Under the pieces are notes generated by a model. The model searched no databases, was not told the origin of the DNA, and saw only the letters and a list, made by a program, of their open reading frames with translations. Below are positions 1-8,541 of a stretch of 64,000 bases of DNA, piece by piece. The stretch is from Hyphomicrobiales bacterium (GTDB lineage: Bacteria > Pseudomonadota > Alphaproteobacteria > Rhizobiales > Rhizobiaceae), in NCBI GenBank assembly GCA_900473045.1, contig UCKS01000032.1:110006-174005 (forward strand). Reading direction: 5' to 3'. Made by a program: the position numbers and the translations under genes. Within the stretch, counting starts at the first letter, position 1; the number at the start of each line of letters is the position of its first letter.

Positions 1-61
1 AACGTTATTTCGCCCGAATCCAACGATAGTGCGAAGTGCTTTTAACTTCTGGAACCCGTCC

Positions 62-1390
62 ATGCGCCTGTCCCGCTTTTTCATGCCTATTCTGAAGGAA
101 ACCCCGAAGGAAGCGGAAATTGTTTCGCACCGGCTGATGTTGCGTGCCGGCATGGTGCGCCAGCAGTCGGCCGGCATCTACACATGGCTGCCGCTCGGCA
201 AGCGTGTTCTCGACAAGGTGACCAGGATCATCCGCGAAGAGCAGGACCGCGCCGGCGCCGTCGAACTGTTGATGCCGACGCTGCAATCGGCCGAACTCTG
301 GCAGGAAAGCGGCCGCTATGATGCCTATGGCGACGAAATGCTGCGGATCAAGGATCGCAACAAGCGCGACATGCTGTATGGGCCGACCAACGAGGAGATG
401 ATCACGGACGTGTTTCGTTCATACGTCAAGTCCTACAAGGACCTGCCGCTCAATCTCTATCATATCCAGCTGAAGTTCCGCGACGAACGCCGTCCGCGTT
501 TCGGCACCATGCGTTCGCGCGAATTCCTGATGAAGGATGCCTATTCCTTCGATCTCAACCGCGAAGGCGCGGTGGACAGCTACAATCGTATGTTTGCTGC
601 CTATCTGCGCACCTTTGCGCGGCTTGGCCTGCGCGCTATTCCGATGCGCGCCGATACCGGCCCGATCGGCGGCGATCTTAGCCACGAGTTCATCATTCTT
701 GCCGATACCGGTGAATCGGAAGTCTTCTGCCACAAGCACTTCCTCGATTTCGACATTCCGGCCGACGATACCGATTTTTGGGACGCCGCAGCGATGAAGG
801 CGATCTTCGACAAGTGGACGTCGCTCTACGCCGCCACCTCCGAGATGCATGACGAGGCCGCCTTCAACGCCATCGACGATGCGTCGAAGGTTTCGGCTCG
901 CGGCATCGAGGTCGGCCACATCTTCTATTTCGGCACCAAATATTCCGAGGCCATGGGCGCCAAGGTTCAAGGCCCGGACGGCAAGGAACACACTGTGCAC
1001 ATGGGCTCCTACGGCATCGGCCCGACCCGGCTGGTTCCCGCCATCATCGAAGCTTCGCATGACGAGAACGGCATCATCTGGCCGGCCTCGATCGCGCCTT
1101 TCGATGCGGTTGTGATCAACATGAAGTCCGGCGACGAAGCCTGCGACGCGGCCTGCGAAACCATCTATGCTGCACTCAACAACGCAGGATTCGATACGCT
1201 GTACGACGACAAGGACGATCGCGCCGGCACCAAGTTTGCTACTGCTGATCTGATCGGCGTGCCGGTGCAGATCATTGCCGGTCCGCGTTCGGTCGCCAAT
1301 GGCGAGGTCGAACTCAAGGACCGCAAGACCGGCGCCCGCGAAACATTGACGATCGAGGCAGCCATCAACAAGCTGACCGCCTCGAAATAA
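62..1390 (+). CDS. proS: Prolyl-tRNA synthetase (short type, no editing insertion)
   Basis: Charges tRNA-Pro with proline in the cytoplasm. The 442-residue product has the class II synthetase layout: a motif 2 region around residues 135-160 ([10 protein letters not shown], then MKDAYSF), motif 3 near residue 315 (GIGPTRLV) and an anticodon-binding domain over roughly the last 100 residues. At about 440 residues it lacks the internal cis-editing (INS) domain of the 570-residue E. coli type, as is usual in alphaproteobacteria. The reading frame is open further upstream to position 29, but the ATG at 62 gives the N-terminus [15 protein letters not shown] typical of rhizobial ProS. It heads a probable operon with lolC 11 bp downstream. 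Confidence 0.96.
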   Translation: MRLSRFFMPILKETPKEAEIVSHRLMLRAGMVRQQSAGIYTWLPLGKRVLDKVTRIIREEQDRAGAVELLMPTLQSAELWQESGRYDAYGDEMLRIKDRNKRDMLYGPTNEEMITDVFRSYVKSYKDLPLNLYHIQLKFRDERRPRFGTMRSREFLMKDAYSFDLNREGAVDSYNRMFAAYLRTFARLGLRAIPMRADTGPIGGDLSHEFIILADTGESEVFCHKHFLDFDIPADDTDFWDAAAMKAIFDKWTSLYAATSEMHDEAAFNAIDDASKVSARGIEVGHIFYFGTKYSEAMGAKVQGPDGKEHTVHMGSYGIGPTRLVPAIIEASHDENGIIWPASIAPFDAVVINMKSGDEACDAACETIYAALNNAGFDTLYDDKDDRAGTKFATADLIGVPVQIIAGPRSVANGEVELKDRKTGARETLTIEAAINKLTASK

Positions 1391-1401
1391 GGGACCAGGG
1401 A

Positions 1402-2709
1402 ATGAGCGCTGCGACGCTAGAACAGGAAGAGGCCACGACCGCCAAGGCGCCGTCGAGCCGTCCGTTTTCCACATTCGAGCGCATGGTGGCTTGGCGCTAT
1501 CTGCGCTCGCGCCGCAAGGAAGCGTTCATTTCGGTGATCGCCGGGTTTTCCTTCATCGGCATCATGCTCGGTGTCGCAACGCTGATCATCGTCATGGCTG
1601 TCATGAACGGTTTCCGCACCGAGCTGATTTCGCGCATTCTCGGCATCAACGGTCACATGATCGTCCAGCCGCTGGATGGGCCGCTGGATAACTATGCCGA
1701 CCTGGCAACCAAGTTTTCCGGCGTCAAGGGCGTCACCATGGCGATCCCGATGATCGAGGGGCAGACGCTCGCCTCCGGTCCGGGCGGCGCCGGGACGGGC
1801 GCGCTGGTGCGCGGCGTGCGGGCCGACGACCTCGCCAAGATGAAGTCGATTTCCGATCATATCCAGTCCGGCGATCTCGTCGGTTATGCCGCTGGAACCG
1901 GCGTTGCGATCGGGTCGCGCATGGCTCAGCAGCTCGGCATCACCGCCGGCGGCACGATCACGCTGGTGGCGCCGGAAGGCGACATTACGCCGATGGGCGT
2001 CAATCCGCGCGTCAAATCCTATACCGTCTCGGCGATCTTCGAGATCGGCATGTCGGAATATGATGCCTCGATCATCTTCATGCCGCTGGAGGAAGCCCAG
2101 CTCTATTTCAACGCCGAGGGCATTGCCCAGTCGATCGAGCTTTTCGTCACTGATCCGGATCTGGTCGATGACCTGCGCCAGCCGATCGAGGATGCCGCCG
2201 GACGCCAGGTGCTGATCAGCGACTGGCGTGATCGCAACAAGACCTTCTTCTCCGCCCTTCAGGTCGAGCGCAACGTCATGTTCATGATCCTGACGCTGAT
2301 CATTCTGGTGGCGGCGCTGAACATCGTCTCCGGCCTGATCATGCTGGTGAAGGACAAGGGCCGCGACATCGCCATCCTGCGCACCATGGGCGCCTCGTCG
2401 GGTTCCGTCATGCGGATCTTCTTCATGACAGGGGCGGCGATCGGTATTGTCGGTACGATTGCAGGCGTGCTTCTGGGTGTTTTGGTCTGTCTCAATATCG
2501 AGTCGATCCGCCAGTTCTTTTCCTGGATTTCGGGAACGACACTGTTCAATCCCGAACTCTATTTCCTAAGCCAGCTTCCGGCCGACATGAACTTCGGCGA
2601 GACCACATCGGTCGTCGCCATGGCGATCGGCCTGTCCTTTCTTGCCACGATCTTTCCGGCCTGGCGCGCCTCGCGCCTCGATCCGGTTCAGGCTCTGCGC
2701 TACGAATAA
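1402..2709 (+). CDS. lolC: LolC/LolE-family lipoprotein-releasing ABC permease
   Basis: Inner-membrane permease of the exporter that releases outer-membrane lipoproteins from the inner membrane to the LolA carrier. The 435-residue protein has an N-terminal membrane segment at about residues 40-65, a periplasmic MacB-like domain, and a C-terminal FtsX-type block of three membrane segments from about 290 to 425. Only one permease gene is present next to lolD, as is usual in alphaproteobacteria, so it probably works as a homodimer in place of the LolC/LolE pair; that is inference. A GGGACCAGGG purine-rich stretch precedes the ATG. The stop codon directly abuts the lolD region, indicating co-transcription with proS and lolD. 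Confidence 0.93.
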   Translation: MSAATLEQEEATTAKAPSSRPFSTFERMVAWRYLRSRRKEAFISVIAGFSFIGIMLGVATLIIVMAVMNGFRTELISRILGINGHMIVQPLDGPLDNYADLATKFSGVKGVTMAIPMIEGQTLASGPGGAGTGALVRGVRADDLAKMKSISDHIQSGDLVGYAAGTGVAIGSRMAQQLGITAGGTITLVAPEGDITPMGVNPRVKSYTVSAIFEIGMSEYDASIIFMPLEEAQLYFNAEGIAQSIELFVTDPDLVDDLRQPIEDAAGRQVLISDWRDRNKTFFSALQVERNVMFMILTLIILVAALNIVSGLIMLVKDKGRDIAILRTMGASSGSVMRIFFMTGAAIGIVGTIAGVLLGVLVCLNIESIRQFFSWISGTTLFNPELYFLSQLPADMNFGETTSVVAMAIGLSFLATIFPAWRASRLDPVQALRYE

Positions 2710-2727
2710 TTGGGGATTACAGACACG

Positions 2728-3411
2728 ATGAATGCGCGCGTGGCATTGCAGCTTTCCGGCGTTGAACGTCATTTCAGCCAGGGTGAAGAAACCCTGTCGA
2801 TCCTCAAGGGTGCGGACTTTTCGCTTCATGGCGGCCAGACCGTGGCGCTCGTTGCCCCGTCGGGCACTGGCAAATCGACGCTTCTGCACCTGGCTGGGTT
2901 GCTGGAGCGTCCGGATGCCGGCGAAGTGCTGATCAACGGCCAATCCTGCGGTGCGCTCAGCGATGAGCGGCGCACGGCGATCCGCCGCAATGAGATCGGC
3001 TTCGTCTATCAGGCCCATCACCTGCTGCCGGAATTCACGGCAATCGAAAACATCATGATGCCGCAGCTGATCGCCGGTCTCAGCAAGGCCGAGGCCCGCG
3101 AACGGGCGGCAGCACTTCTGGACTACATGCGCATCGGCCACCGCGCCGAACATCGCCCATCGGAACTGTCCGGTGGCGAGCAGCAGCGCGTCGCCATTGC
3201 GCGTGCCGTCGCCAATGCGCCGCTGGTGCTGCTGGCCGACGAGCCGACCGGCAACCTCGACCCGGAAACCGCTGGCTATGTCTTTGAAGCGCTGGAAGCG
3301 CTGGTGCGCCAGTCCGGTCTCGCGGCGATGATCGCCACGCACAATTACGAACTCGCCGCGCGCATGGATCGCCGCGTCACCATCGAGGACGGCAAGGTCG
3401 TCGAGTTGTAG
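2728..3411 (+). CDS. lolD: Lipoprotein-releasing system ATP-binding protein LolD
   Basis: ATPase subunit that powers lipoprotein release with the LolC-type permease just upstream. The 227-residue product carries a Walker A motif (APSGTGKST, about residue 45), the ABC signature LSGGEQQR (about 147) and Walker B with [13 protein letters not shown] (about 170), the last typical of the LolD/MacB subfamily. An in-frame TTG at 2710 would start immediately after the lolC stop, but the ATG at 2728 gives the N-terminus [15 protein letters not shown] that lines up with other rhizobial LolD proteins, and a GGGG run lies 12 bases before it. Last gene of the proS-lolC-lolD group; the next gene converges on it. 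Confidence 0.93.
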   Translation: MNARVALQLSGVERHFSQGEETLSILKGADFSLHGGQTVALVAPSGTGKSTLLHLAGLLERPDAGEVLINGQSCGALSDERRTAIRRNEIGFVYQAHHLLPEFTAIENIMMPQLIAGLSKAEARERAAALLDYMRIGHRAEHRPSELSGGEQQRVAIARAVANAPLVLLADEPTGNLDPETAGYVFEALEALVRQSGLAAMIATHNYELAARMDRRVTIEDGKVVEL

Positions 3412-3427
3412 TAGGGGCGCTTGCCGA

Positions 3428-3895
3428 TCACGGACGGATAAGGCCGCCGCGGTAGTCCAGTTCGTAGGCTTCTTGCCCATCGACGATGATGACCTCCCGT
3501 CCGCGAAAATGTGCGGTGTCGCCATCGCTGTTATCGACGTAAAGCCCGTGTTCATGGGCGTATCGCATGCCGCCGAGAAACCGGCCTTGCTGTGCATACA
3601 TAGTGTCAAGGGCTGCCTTGATGACGGCCCCGGCGCGGGCGCCGTCGATCAGATCCGGAAGGATAATTCTTCCGAAATAGTTCATCGCCCAGATCGGCGT
3701 GCCTGTATCCCAGACGACTTCCTGCCCGGCAAAATCCGTTCCGCCGAAATAGCTGTCGAGATAAGACCATCCGTCCCGCTTATGTCCGATGTCATGTGAG
3801 GCTTGCCGGCAAGAGGGCAGTGTTGTCCCGCCGCCCACATAGGCTTTCGCTTTAGCCTCGACTATGAAGGCCGTCAGTTCGTCAAGGTCTCGCAT
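3428..3895 (-). CDS. DUF5680 domain protein
   Basis: A 155-residue protein of unknown function. The conserved pattern (ELTAFIVEAK, SHDIGH, DSYFGGTDFAG, WAMNYFGRI, a C-terminal ELDYRGG) matches what I know as DUF5680, a domain often found alone or fused to XRE-type DNA-binding domains; no DNA-binding domain is present here. The frame is open back to 3958, but the ATG at 3895 is chosen because GGAGGGG lies four bases upstream, whereas the earlier starts have no ribosome-binding site. No signal peptide or membrane segment is seen. It converges on lolD with 16 bp between the stops and is unrelated to lipoprotein export as far as the sequence shows. Confidence 0.75.
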   Translation of the reverse strand: MRDLDELTAFIVEAKAKAYVGGGTTLPSCRQASHDIGHKRDGWSYLDSYFGGTDFAGQEVVWDTGTPIWAMNYFGRIILPDLIDGARAGAVIKAALDTMYAQQGRFLGGMRYAHEHGLYVDNSDGDTAHFRGREVIIVDGQEAYELDYRGGLIRP

Positions 3896-3974
3896 GCCAC
3901 CCCTCCGCATGGTCGAAGCGGGAAAGGTTACAGAAGGGCTGCCTATTGTAAAGAACAAAAAGTGAACATATGCG

Positions 3975-4556
3975 TCATTGTTCCTGACAGACTTTCTGAC
4001 CGGCCTCGTCGTTCCAGTCCTTGAGGAAAATCAACTTTCCGGCGACCGCAACGGGCTTGCCGCTGCTCTTTCCCTTGCCGGTCAGCACATTGAAATCGCA
4101 TTCCGTCGTGTTGTCCGGATCGAGCGTGTCGTAGGACGTATAGGTATATCCGGCGACGACGAAGTCGAAGTTGCGATAGGCGACCGTCAGCTTCTGTTCC
4201 CAGCGATCGCGGCCGACGCTATCGTTATGGGTGGTGATCAGGATCGAGCCGTTCTCAAGGGCGGTGATCGACGGCGCCCTTCCGGCCATGGTCAGGTCTC
4301 CCCAAACCTTGTTCGGTACCACCGTCTTCAATTTCAGCCGGTCGGTGTCGCCGTCATTGAGATAGATGTAGACCGCGTGATCTTCATCCGTTCCCTCAAC
4401 CGGCGCCACCAGCATGGCAAGGTCTGAACTGCCGTCCTTGTCCCAATCGCCTGTCGCAGCAAAGACGATGCGAGCGGGATCGATCGCCTCTGCCGCCTGC
4501 GCGGTGGTGGCAGTCAGGCCGAGCAATGCCGTCATGACGGCCAGTGACATCTTCAT
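3975..4556 (-). CDS. Secreted protein with a DxDxDG calcium-type loop, function unknown
   Basis: A 193-residue protein with a clear Sec signal peptide (hydrophobic core LAVMTALLGLTA, cleavage likely after AQAAEA). Shortly after it lies GDWDKDGSSDLAML, which fits the DxDxDGxxD calcium-binding loop of FG-GAP/VCBS-type beta repeats, although only one such loop is obvious. Two cysteines near the C-terminus (ECDF, KVCQEQ) could form a disulfide in the periplasm. The ATG at 4556 is preceded seven bases upstream by GGGGGA; a TTG one codon earlier is also possible. No enzymatic motif is recognised. It is transcribed away from the small SOS peptide gene and lies 79 bp upstream of the DUF5680 gene on the same strand. 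Confidence 0.7.
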   Translation of the reverse strand: MKMSLAVMTALLGLTATTAQAAEAIDPARIVFAATGDWDKDGSSDLAMLVAPVEGTDEDHAVYIYLNDGDTDRLKLKTVVPNKVWGDLTMAGRAPSITALENGSILITTHNDSVGRDRWEQKLTVAYRNFDFVVAGYTYTSYDTLDPDNTTECDFNVLTGKGKSSGKPVAVAGKLIFLKDWNDEAGQKVCQEQ

Positions 4557-4701
4557 CAATCATTCCCCCAATTGGCATTTGCGATGCAGACTAATGTGCC
4601 GCCCGACCGGCGTCTAGATGCCGGAGGTCATTGCCGGAAAGGCCGGTTGCAAAGTGTTTACCATCTCCGTTCCTCGATGGCCGAAGATTTGCAGTTGCTG
4701 C

Positions 4702-4736
4702 TTGACGCATGAACATAAATAGAACATTATAAGAAC
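4702..4736 (+). promoter_or_regulatory. Promoter with two overlapping LexA (SOS) operators
   Basis: Three GAAC blocks begin at 4711, 4722 and 4733, exactly 11 bp apart. Each neighbouring pair forms GAAC-N7-GAAC, the LexA operator of Rhizobiales (the same as GTTC-N7-GTTC on the other strand). A -35-like TTGACG at 4702-4707, a 17-bp spacer and CATTAT at 4725-4730 suggest a sigma-70-type promoter, with the operators covering the -10 region. The spacing and the match are read directly; LexA binding is inference from the established consensus. The first gene downstream is the 28-residue peptide at 4760. Confidence 0.85.
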
Positions 4737-4759
4737 ATAACGGAAAAGGGAGCCGACCA

Positions 4760-4846
4760 ATGACTGACTTCATTCGTGATCTCGCCGCTTTGACCTCCAT
4801 CGCCATGTTCATCGCCAGCTTTTCAATCATCGTCATCGGCATGTAG
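4760..4846 (+). CDS. 28-residue SOS-controlled membrane peptide (candidate division inhibitor)
   Basis: A tiny gene with strong start signals: AGGGAG at 4747-4752 is followed after seven bases by ATG, and the frame runs 28 codons to TAG. The product starts with a short polar segment (MTDFIRDLAAL) and continues as one hydrophobic helix of about 17 residues (including SIAMFIASFSIIVI) ending in GM, so it is a predicted single-pass inner-membrane peptide. It lies 24 bp after a double LexA operator. Caulobacter SidA, a 29-residue SOS-induced inner-membrane peptide that blocks division through FtsW/FtsN, has the same size, topology and control. I see no sequence basis for claiming homology, so the role is an analogy. 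dnaE follows 178 bp downstream on the same strand. Confidence 0.75.
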   Translation: MTDFIRDLAALTSIAMFIASFSIIVIGM

Positions 4847-4953
4847 GTCTGGCCGGAGCCACCAGCCATTCCGCGCATTCGCTGCAGCGTGGAAAACGGA
4901 CGGTGCGCTTGGCTGTGGACAAGGTGGACCCGGTTTGAAATTGCTGCCGCACG

Positions 4954-4976
4954 GCAGATGAAAACTGGACATCTGC
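4954..4976. other. Perfect 7-bp inverted repeat before dnaE
   Basis: GCAGATG and CATCTGC flank a nine-base spacer. The repeat sits 48 bp before the dnaE start, between it and the SOS peptide gene. No T-run follows, so it is not a classical terminator; it could be a protein-binding site or a weak hairpin in the dnaE leader. The symmetry is seen, the function is unknown. Confidence 0.45.
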
Positions 4977-5024
4977 GGACGGAAACAGGATATCCTCGGT
5001 CCTTTACGGGAATCGGGGTGTGCC

Positions 5025-8000
5025 ATGGCAGATGCGGTAAACGGCAAGCGGCAGGATAGTTCCGCTCAGGGCGGCGCGTCCCCCCAGTTCGTTCATCTCC
5101 GGGTTCATTCTGCCTTTTCGTTGCTCGAAGGGGCTTTGCCGATCAAGAAGATCATCGGCAAGGCTGTTGCCGATAGTCAGCCGGCCATCGGCATTGCTGA
5201 TACCAACAACCTGTTTGCGGCACTCGAATTCTCGCAGAAATGTATGGACGATGGTCTGCAGCCGTTAATCGGCTGCCAGATGTCGATCGACATGGAGGAT
5301 GAGGGCGAGGGCGAGAAACGCGGTCATGCCCAGCATCTGGCCAAGCTGCCGGCGATCGTTCTGATCGCGGCGACGGATGCCGGTTATGTCCGGCTCGTCG
5401 ATATCGTCAGCCGGGCCTATCTCGGCGGTGAAGGAAACCAGTCGGTTCGCATTGCGCTGTCCTGGCTGCAGGAAGGCGGAGCGGAGGGGCTAATTGCTCT
5501 GACGGGCGCCTCGGGCGGGCCGGTGGATATGGCCTTGAAGTCCGGTCACCATGCGCTGGCGGAAACCCGCCTGAAGACGCTTGCTGCGGTGTTTGGCGAT
5601 CGTCTTTATGTCGAGCTTCAGCGCCACGGCAAATATGACCGCCGCCACGAAAACCGGGTCGTCGATCTGGCCTACAAGCTCGAATTGCCGATCGTTGCGA
5701 CCAACGAGCCGTTCTTCCCGTCGCCGGCCGAATTCGAGGCGCATGACGCGCTGATGGCGGTGGCGCACAATGCGATGGTTTCGGATGACACGCGTTTTCG
5801 CCTGACGCCGGATCATTACCTGAAGAGCCGCAAGGACATGGCCGCTTTGTTTGCCGACCTGCCGGAGGCGCTTGAAAACACCATCGAGGTCGCAAGGCGC
5901 TGTTCCTTCGTCCTGAAGACCCGTGCCCCGATCCTGCCGCGCTTCACCGGTGCATCGGACGATCCGAAGGAAGCCGAGCGGGCCGAGGAGATCGAATTGC
6001 GCCGCCAGGCAGTCGAGGGTCTCGACGAACGGCTGCGCATGCTCGGCATGTCGCCAGGCTATAGCGAGACCGATTATCGCGAGCGGCTCGATTTCGAGCT
6101 CTCCGTCATCGAGAAGATGAAATTCCCGGGCTACTTCCTGATCGTTGCCGACTTCATCAAATGGGCAAAGCTTCAGGACATTCCGGTTGGCCCGGGCCGC
6201 GGGTCGGGTGCGGGCTCGCTGGTTGCCTATGCGCTGACCATCACCGACGTCGATCCCCTTCGCTTCTCTTTGCTGTTCGAACGCTTCCTCAATCCGGACC
6301 GCGTCTCGATGCCCGACTTCGACATCGACTTCTGCCAGGACCGGCGCGAAGAGGTGATCCGCTACGTCCAGCGCAAGTATGGCCGCGAGCAAGTGGCGCA
6401 GATCATCACCTTCGGATCGCTGCAGGCGCGCGCCGCCTTGCGCGACGTCGGCCGGGTGCTGGAAATGCCCTATGGTCAGGTCGACAAGATCTGCAAGATG
6501 GTGCCGAACAATCCGGCCAATCCGACCACGCTCGCCAAGGCGATCGAGGAAGAGCCGCGTTTTCAGGAAGAGGTGGACAAGGAGCCGGTGATCGGCCGCC
6601 TGCTCGATATCGCCCAGAAGATCGAGGGGCTCTACCGCCACGCCTCGACCCACGCCGCCGGTATCGTCATCGGCGACCGGCCGCTGTCGCAACTGGTGCC
6701 GATGTACCGCGATCCGCGCTCCGACATGCCGGTTACCCAGTTCAACATGAAATGGGTGGAACAGGCGGGCCTCGTCAAGTTCGACTTTCTCGGCCTGAAG
6801 ACGTTGACGGTCTTGAAGGTCGCCGTTGATTTCATCAAGAAGCGCGATATCGAGGTCAAGCTCGAGGCGTTGCCGCTCGATGACCAGAAGACCTACGAGA
6901 TGCTGTCCAAGGGCGACACGGTCGGCGTGTTCCAGGTGGAAAGTGCCGGCATGCGCAAGGCGCTGATCGGCATGCGGCCGGACTGCATCGAGGACATCAT
7001 CGCGCTGGTGGCGCTCTATCGCCCGGGCCCGATGGAAAACATCCCGGTCTACAACGCCCGCAAGCACGGCGAGGAAGAGATCGAATCGATCCATCCGAAG
7101 ATCGATTATCTGCTTAAGGAAACCCAGGGCGTTATCGTCTACCAGGAACAGGTGATGCAGATCGCCCAGGTCCTGTCAGGCTATTCGCTCGGCGAAGCCG
7201 ACCTTCTGCGTCGCGCCATGGGTAAGAAGATCAAGGAGGAAATGGACAAGCAGCGCGCCCGTTTCGTCACGGGTGCGGTCGACAATGGCGTCTCCAAGCC
7301 GCAATCCGACCTGATCTTCGATCTCCTGGCCAAGTTCGCCAACTACGGCTTCAACAAGTCGCATGCCGCAGCCTATGCCATCGTCTCCTATCAGACGGCC
7401 TATCTGAAGGCGCATTTCCCGGTCGAGTTCCTTGCCGCGTCGATGACGCTCGACATGTCGAACACCGACAAGATCAACGACTTCCGCCAGGATGCCAACC
7501 GGCTTGGCATCGAGGTCATCCCGCCATCGGTGCAGACTTCGTTCCGGCGTTTCGAGACCGGCGAAAACCGCATCTACTATTCGCTCTCGGCCATCAAGGG
7601 CGTCGGTGAAGCGGCCGTCGATCATATTGTCGAGGTGCGTGGTGAGGAGCCTTTCGCCGATCTTGAGGATTTCTGCCTGCGGATCGATCCGAAGCTCCTG
7701 AACCGCCGGGTATTCGACAGCCTGATCTGCGCCGGTGCCTTTGATTGTTTCGGTTATGACCGGGCCGAACTGGTGGGCGGTCTCGACCGCATTCTCGGTT
7801 TTGCGCAGATTGCCCAGGCCAACAAGATCAGCGGCCAGAGCGACATGTTTGGCGCGGGTGCGGCGACCGGTCCGGAAAAGGTCAACCTGCCGCCCTATTC
7901 CCCCTGGCTGGCATCGGAAAAACTGCACCGCGAATTCCAGGTTCTGGGCTTCTACCTGTCCGCTCATCCGCTCGATACCTACAATGAGCTGTTGAACAAG

Positions 8001-8531
8001 ATCCGCGTCCAGACCTTTGCCGATTTCTCCGCGTCGGTGAAAAAGGGGGCGGCGGCCGGGCGGCTTGCCGGCACCGTGACATCGAAGCAGGAGCGCAAGA
8101 CCCGCACCGGCAACAAGATGGGCATCATCGCCTTTTCCGATTCGACCGGCCAGTTCGAGGCGGTGCTGTTTTCGGAGGCGCTCAACCAGTATCGCGATCT
8201 TTTGGAGCCCGGCAAGTCGCTGGTCATGACGGTGCAGGCCGAAGAGCGGCCCGAGGGCATCGGCATGCGGATCCAGACGCTGCAGTCACTGGAGGAGCGG
8301 TCGCTGCAGATGCAGAAGGCGCTGCGCGTCTATGTCCGTGACAGCGGCCCGCTGCGCTCTGTCGCAACGCATTTGAATGCGCGTGGCGAGGGTCTGGTGT
8401 CGTTCATCGTCATCAAGGACAATGGCCAGCGCGAGATCGAGGTGGAGCTGAACGAGCGATATCGCATCTCGCCTGAGATCGCGGCGGCGCTGAGGACAGC
8501 GCCCGGCGTCATCGATGTCGAACTGGTCTAG
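5025..8531 (+). CDS. dnaE: DNA polymerase III alpha subunit (replicative DnaE1)
   Basis: Catalytic subunit of the chromosomal replicase. The 1168-residue product has an N-terminal PHP domain (FVHLRVHSAFSLLEG at about residues 23-37), the polymerase palm motif PDFDID with aspartates at 431 and 433, a further acidic site in VKFDFLG near 586, helix-hairpin-helix elements around 850, and an OB-fold region near 1010-1080. Length and N-terminus match rhizobial DnaE1 rather than the shorter SOS-linked DnaE2, and no imuA/imuB genes are nearby. The ATG at 5025 has only a weak GGGGTG stretch upstream. It converges on the L,D-transpeptidase gene with a 10-bp gap. Confidence 0.97.
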   Translation: MADAVNGKRQDSSAQGGASPQFVHLRVHSAFSLLEGALPIKKIIGKAVADSQPAIGIADTNNLFAALEFSQKCMDDGLQPLIGCQMSIDMEDEGEGEKRGHAQHLAKLPAIVLIAATDAGYVRLVDIVSRAYLGGEGNQSVRIALSWLQEGGAEGLIALTGASGGPVDMALKSGHHALAETRLKTLAAVFGDRLYVELQRHGKYDRRHENRVVDLAYKLELPIVATNEPFFPSPAEFEAHDALMAVAHNAMVSDDTRFRLTPDHYLKSRKDMAALFADLPEALENTIEVARRCSFVLKTRAPILPRFTGASDDPKEAERAEEIELRRQAVEGLDERLRMLGMSPGYSETDYRERLDFELSVIEKMKFPGYFLIVADFIKWAKLQDIPVGPGRGSGAGSLVAYALTITDVDPLRFSLLFERFLNPDRVSMPDFDIDFCQDRREEVIRYVQRKYGREQVAQIITFGSLQARAALRDVGRVLEMPYGQVDKICKMVPNNPANPTTLAKAIEEEPRFQEEVDKEPVIGRLLDIAQKIEGLYRHASTHAAGIVIGDRPLSQLVPMYRDPRSDMPVTQFNMKWVEQAGLVKFDFLGLKTLTVLKVAVDFIKKRDIEVKLEALPLDDQKTYEMLSKGDTVGVFQVESAGMRKALIGMRPDCIEDIIALVALYRPGPMENIPVYNARKHGEEEIESIHPKIDYLLKETQGVIVYQEQVMQIAQVLSGYSLGEADLLRRAMGKKIKEEMDKQRARFVTGAVDNGVSKPQSDLIFDLLAKFANYGFNKSHAAAYAIVSYQTAYLKAHFPVEFLAASMTLDMSNTDKINDFRQDANRLGIEVIPPSVQTSFRRFETGENRIYYSLSAIKGVGEAAVDHIVEVRGEEPFADLEDFCLRIDPKLLNRRVFDSLICAGAFDCFGYDRAELVGGLDRILGFAQIAQANKISGQSDMFGAGAATGPEKVNLPPYSPWLASEKLHREFQVLGFYLSAHPLDTYNELLNKIRVQTFADFSASVKKGAAAGRLAGTVTSKQERKTRTGNKMGIIAFSDSTGQFEAVLFSEALNQYRDLLEPGKSLVMTVQAEERPEGIGMRIQTLQSLEERSLQMQKALRVYVRDSGPLRSVATHLNARGEGLVSFIVIKDNGQREIEVELNERYRISPEIAAALRTAPGVIDVELV

Positions 8532-8541
8532 CGGCAGACCG

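Noticed and set aside
5490..7094. Long minus-strand open frame opposite dnaE (534 codons)
   Set aside because: It mirrors dnaE in GC-rich codon phase, has no ribosome-binding site and no recognisable domain. The same holds for long antisense frames opposite gatA (32408-34243), proS (419-1474) and plsY/pyrC (25176-26471).
5025..8531. dnaE as the SOS mutagenesis polymerase DnaE2
   Set aside because: Length, N-terminal PHP sequence and the absence of imuA/imuB all fit the replicative DnaE1, even though an SOS promoter lies upstream of the neighbouring peptide gene.
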